Positions 60,677-64,000 of a stretch of DNA of 64,000 nt are shown here, in pieces (the first letter of the stretch is position 1; every line of letters starts with the position of its first letter). Where the stretch lies: the NCBI RefSeq assembly GCF_004210375.1, contig NC_134830.1:69604326-69668325 (forward strand), written 5' to 3'. Source of the DNA: Tachypleus tridentatus (taxonomy: Eukaryota > Arthropoda > Merostomata > Xiphosura > Limulidae). The translations under genes were made by a program, and so were the position numbers. The notes under the pieces are model-generated. The model saw nothing but the letters and a program-made list of their open reading frames with translations. It was not told where the DNA came from and did not search any database.

Positions 60677-61408
60677 ACTTATACGAACTAAAAGTAACTT
60701 CCACTTAACGCTTTAAGATATTATTAAGCTGCAGTGCTTGCTATACTTTTAAAGTAGAGAATCCTGCATAATGTATTTATTTAACAAACACGTGTTTGCT
60801 GACGTTTAATTTTTTATGTTTTTGAAGCTCAAAACAAAGTACCTTCAAGATGTTGTTATCAAAGATGTTTTTCTTGTCACGTTAGGTAGCTATGTAATAA
60901 TCACGTAAATGATTGATATTTCTGGCATGGCGTGTTTATAATAACTGATACCCAACCACTGTACACCACTAGCTGATAAAGCGCTATCCACTTCTCTCTC
61001 ATCAGGGAGTTTGCTCACTTCTTAATCTAAGCTCTTACGTATAAAAGCAATGTGGGTGATACAGTACGAAATTTGTCAGTTCTCCCCTATGGCCAGAGAC
61101 GTAATGAAAACGATGTAGAACTGTTCAGATTCCCTTGTCATATGAGCCATGAACATGTGGTAAACATTCCATTCTTCAGAGCATAAAAGTTGATCTCACA
61201 ATTTCTGTTAAAACCTTAATCAATTTTAAGATAATTACGTGATATCGATTTCTCGGGTGTTTGTGAAATTACAGACTTAGATAATGAGAAGAAAAGCTTT
61301 CTTCTCTGTATGTCGTTTTAAGATATGTGTATAAAGGTATCTGTTTTCCAAAACAAAGATTTCTGCTGTGTAAAATTGAAATTATTTGCAATTGCAAATT
61401 GCCTTTCG

Positions 61409-61525
61409 CCCATTCGTGGTATTTCAACAGTGAGATTGCGGGATTATAACGCTAAATTTCAGGGTTCTGTACACGTGGTGAACACAGCGTAGCTGGTTCG
61501 TTGTGCTTTAAAAAATAAACAAATT
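61409..61525 (+). repeat. Diverged SINE B remnant
   Basis: GGGATTATAACGCTAAATTT, CAGGGTTCTGTACACGTGG and TCGTTGTGCTTTAAAAAATA keep family order. Confidence 0.5.
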
Positions 61526-61873
61526 AACTGCCTTCCTTAAAATGTCATAAAGCAAATATTGTACGACAGTCCCACAAACAAACAGTATGAAAAGTCTTAT
61601 ATGAAAGGTAGGATGTGGTGTTTCTACGTGTCTCTGAACACTAATTTACAGGTCAAAGTGAGTTTCTGTTTATGAAAATACCTACAACATCAAAGCGAAT
61701 ATTTCGGTATTTTATTAAAAAATATATCAAGATCACGTATAAAATCATATCAACTCTGTTAATTAGAAAGTTGTTCTAAGACTACTTATAATAAAATACA
61801 AAGACTAATACAGTGTTTTTAAATATTAAAAAAGATCTAGGATTTATAAAAATGCTGGTATCTTGCAGTAAAG

Positions 61874-61906
61874 AATTTGTTTGTTTTTTTCTGAATTTCG
61901 CGCAAG
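61874..61906 (-). repeat. Isolated SINE A tail
   Basis: TTTGTTTGTTTTTTTCTGAA then TTTCGCGCAA: a short inverted tail abutting the head of the next full + copy. Confidence 0.7.
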
Positions 61907-61907
61907 T

Positions 61908-62190
61908 GCTCGGCATGGCCAAGCGTGTTAAGGCGTTCGACTCCTAATCCGAGGGTCGCGGGTTTGAATCCCTGTCGAACCAAACATGCTCGCTCTTTCA
62001 GCTGTGGGGGCGTTATAATGTGACGGTCAATCCCACTATTCGTTGGTAAAAGAGTAGCCCAAGAGTTGGCGATGGGTGGTGATGACTAGCTGCTTTCCCT
62101 CTAGTCTTACACTGCTAAATTAGGAACGTCTAGCGCAGATAGCCCTCGTGTAGCTGTGCGCGAAATTCGAAAACAATCAAATAAACAAGA
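61908..62190 (+). repeat. SINE family A, full length
   Basis: Head GCTCGGCATGGCCAAGCGTG, B box GGTTTGAATCC, tail GCGCGAAATTC then A/C-rich. Preceded at once by an inverted tail fragment. Confidence 0.92.
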
Positions 62191-62321
62191 ATTGAACTCA
62201 TCAGCTGAGTTTACTGAGCGACAGTCAATGGTATATCTCTAATGCTACATCTGCATTCTGTAACACGTTTCAAGAGCCTGCTGGGCAATGATTTGGGTTA
62301 AATAAAAGATAGATCGACAAT

Positions 62322-62573
62322 AAAATTTCGCGAAAACCTACACAAAGGTTATCTGTGCTAGCCGTCTCTAATTTAGTAGTGTAAGACAAGAGAGAAGGCA
62401 GCTGTTCATTACCACCCACTGCCAACTCTTGCCAACAATGAATAGTGGGATTTACCGTCAAATTCTAACGCTCCTACGGCTGAAAGTGCGAGAATGTTAG
62501 GTGTGACGGTAATTTGAACCCTCGACCCTCAGATTAAGAGTCGAGCACGCCCGCTACCTGGTCATGCCGAGCC
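62322..62573 (-). repeat. SINE family A, slightly deleted
   Basis: TTTCGCGAAAACCTACACAA to CTGGTCATGCCGAGCC, with about 20 bp lost in the body where CTCTTGCCAACAATGAATAG replaces the longer family sequence. Confidence 0.88.
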
Positions 62574-62879
62574 AGCAGTAAAGAAACTCACAGTACGTAC
62601 AGCCTTCACCTTTAAATTTACTTCAGCTGTTTTGTGATATAGATGTATTCGTTACTTAGTTGCGTTTCAAGTTCGTAAAAAACGTTTTAACTATAATTCG
62701 TCAGCCATAAGCTAGATTACATACAACTATAATTCTAAGATCGGTAGCCAACAAAATCTTAACATATTGATTCAGCACATAGAAAAGTTCAAATATGTGT
62801 TGAAATAGAGCGTTGTAGTTCTTTGTATATATATAATAAGGTGTAGTATCTCTGCGTGTGTCGCGTAGCTCGTCCTAAA

Positions 62880-63690
62880 CCGCTGATCACACCGACTTCT
62901 AAGTAGTACCAAACAAATCGTCTCGGTCCTGAAGCAGTGGCGGCGCCAGGATATTTTCGTTGGGGGGGCTGAGGTAAACTGTGGAGGGCTTCCCAAAATG
63001 CCATCAATGTGAAGTATAGATGGTAAATTATAATAATGTAAATACCAAGATACATTTCAGAAAGGTGTACTATTTTGAACTGCGTTTTCAATACAGTTTT
63101 CATTGGAAACTCATATTCTGATTAATAATTCATTATTACAAATTAGAAATAATCTGTTTATGAAAATATGCGTATATGTAAAAGAGGAAGCTCACCTAAA
63201 TTCCACCCAAGGTAATACATAATAATAAAGAAAATCAAGATTAGTTTAGATTGAACATTTAATATACCATTAAGAGTAAAGCTACAAATCAAAAGAAATA
63301 TAACATAAAGACATAGTTTACATAGCAGAAACGAATTATCCCATGTGAAGTTAATACACTCTGAGGAAAAATAAGGTCACTATCAGGCTAACTATCTTTC
63401 ATCTTAATGAAGACGTTGAGTTCTACAGATCTATGTCTCTTTGATGTTAATTGTTAAGCAACAACGACGATTGTGTTTTCCATATTTTATGAATATATGT
63501 AGGTAGCAATATTGGGGGCTGAGGGGGGCTTGAGCCCCCCTTTGGCGCCGCCACTGTCCTGAAGTTTTCATAAAGGTAATATTTTCACCCCATCTCATGA
63601 ACTGCTGAACGCACAAAGTTCTAAATGGTACCAAACGAATATTCTCGGCCCCAAAGTTTCCACAAAGGCGAGACTTTTCGCTAAAACACT
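62880..63690. repeat. Diverged tandem duplication split by the hAT MITE
   Basis: Without the MITE, the flanks read as two adjacent related units of about 85-90 bp, each with TTCTAA..GTACCAAACRAAT, TCTCGG and AAGTTTYCAYAAAGG. The MITE landed inside the first unit. What the unit derives from is unknown. Confidence 0.5.
62935..63556. mobile_element. Non-autonomous hAT MITE
   Basis: Ends are inverted CAGTGGCGGCGCCA, with G-rich continuations (GGGGGGGCTGAGG and its complement). The 8 bp on each side are identical (tcctgaag at 62927-62934 and 63557-63564), a perfect hAT target duplication. The 622-bp interior has no transposase ORF; open frames here are incidental. Confidence 0.9.
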
Positions 63691-64000
63691 TTACGTGAAT
63701 TCCCGTGAGTAGACCCAAAATATGTCAATAATTTACACAAGATCACGTAAATAAGTGTGCCTAGTAATTACCATTTGTAGCTTGGTTAAATAAATTAAAC
63801 TTACTTTATTGGGGCAATGATTATTCAGCGAAAAAATGCAAAATAGTACTTGAAGTATTAAATTTGTATTTTAATGGTCCTGTGAATATTGGCCTTAGGC
63901 CCAACAGGTTCGCTAGTGTAACAACAGCGATAACGTATAAATTCAATTCAACACGTAATCGAGCTTGCACGGTACACTGAGACAAAACATTATGAACTAG
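63565..64000. other. No gene seen
   Basis: The second unit of the diverged tandem duplication, then unique AT-rich sequence to the window end. Confidence 0.55.

Noticed and set aside
62789..63103. 104-codon - strand ORF
   Set aside because: It crosses the border of the hAT MITE, so it is a chance frame created by the insertion.
1..64000. CRISPR array, operon or prokaryotic defence system
   Set aside because: Spliced genes, SINEs and hAT elements show eukaryotic DNA; the tandem arrays have no unique spacers.

Overview
This is AT-rich eukaryotic nuclear DNA from an invertebrate. It has dispersed tRNA-headed SINEs, hAT, Tc1, Tigger and piggyBac-type DNA transposon remnants, minisatellites, and one clear host gene. 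That gene is an atonal-type bHLH transcription factor whose bHLH sits at the extreme C-terminus, as in arthropod Atonal/Amos/Cato. From memory, the two main SINE families resemble repeats of horseshoe crabs (Xiphosura, Chelicerata). That assignment is inference: arthropod is likely, horseshoe crab is a reasonable guess.

Layout. 1-2064: no gene, SINE fragments. 2065-5364: a decayed hAT element (+ strand) with end motifs, an imperfect 8-bp target duplication, and a transposase pseudogene that still shows an in-frame intron. 6331-9361: a second hAT element (- strand, BED finger, GTF2IRD2/Charlie-like) with a 14-bp perfect terminal repeat and a perfect 8-bp duplication, carrying a nested Tigger-like MITE at 8452-8884. 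11169-12524: a rearranged Tc1-like element containing a roughly 196-bp hairpin. 13998-14827: ten copies of an 83-bp satellite unit. 17098-17384: a possible two-exon coding fragment of unknown identity. 18-32 kb: SINEs, minisatellites, and at 28321-28490 a 72-bp-armed palindrome with a hammerhead-ribozyme-like core of the kind tied to Penelope-like retroelements.

32437-32991 is the atonal-family gene, with a TATA box, E-boxes, a short upstream ORF and a polyadenylation signal. From there to 54.5 kb the window is mostly non-coding DNA with SINEs, a 9-copy minisatellite (35069-35500), a piggyBac-like MITE (46963-47295) and a small unassigned ORF (46103-46261). 54985-56076 holds two decayed coding blocks of unknown origin that look unlike the rest of the window. 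62935-63556 is a non-autonomous hAT MITE with a perfect 8-bp duplication.

The picture is one developmental regulator in a gene-poor, repeat-rich landscape. I found no convincing multi-gene system. The items most worth a second look are the hammerhead-like palindrome, the decayed coding blocks at 55 kb, the shared 3' tail of the two SINE families, and the possible split gene at 17.1 kb.
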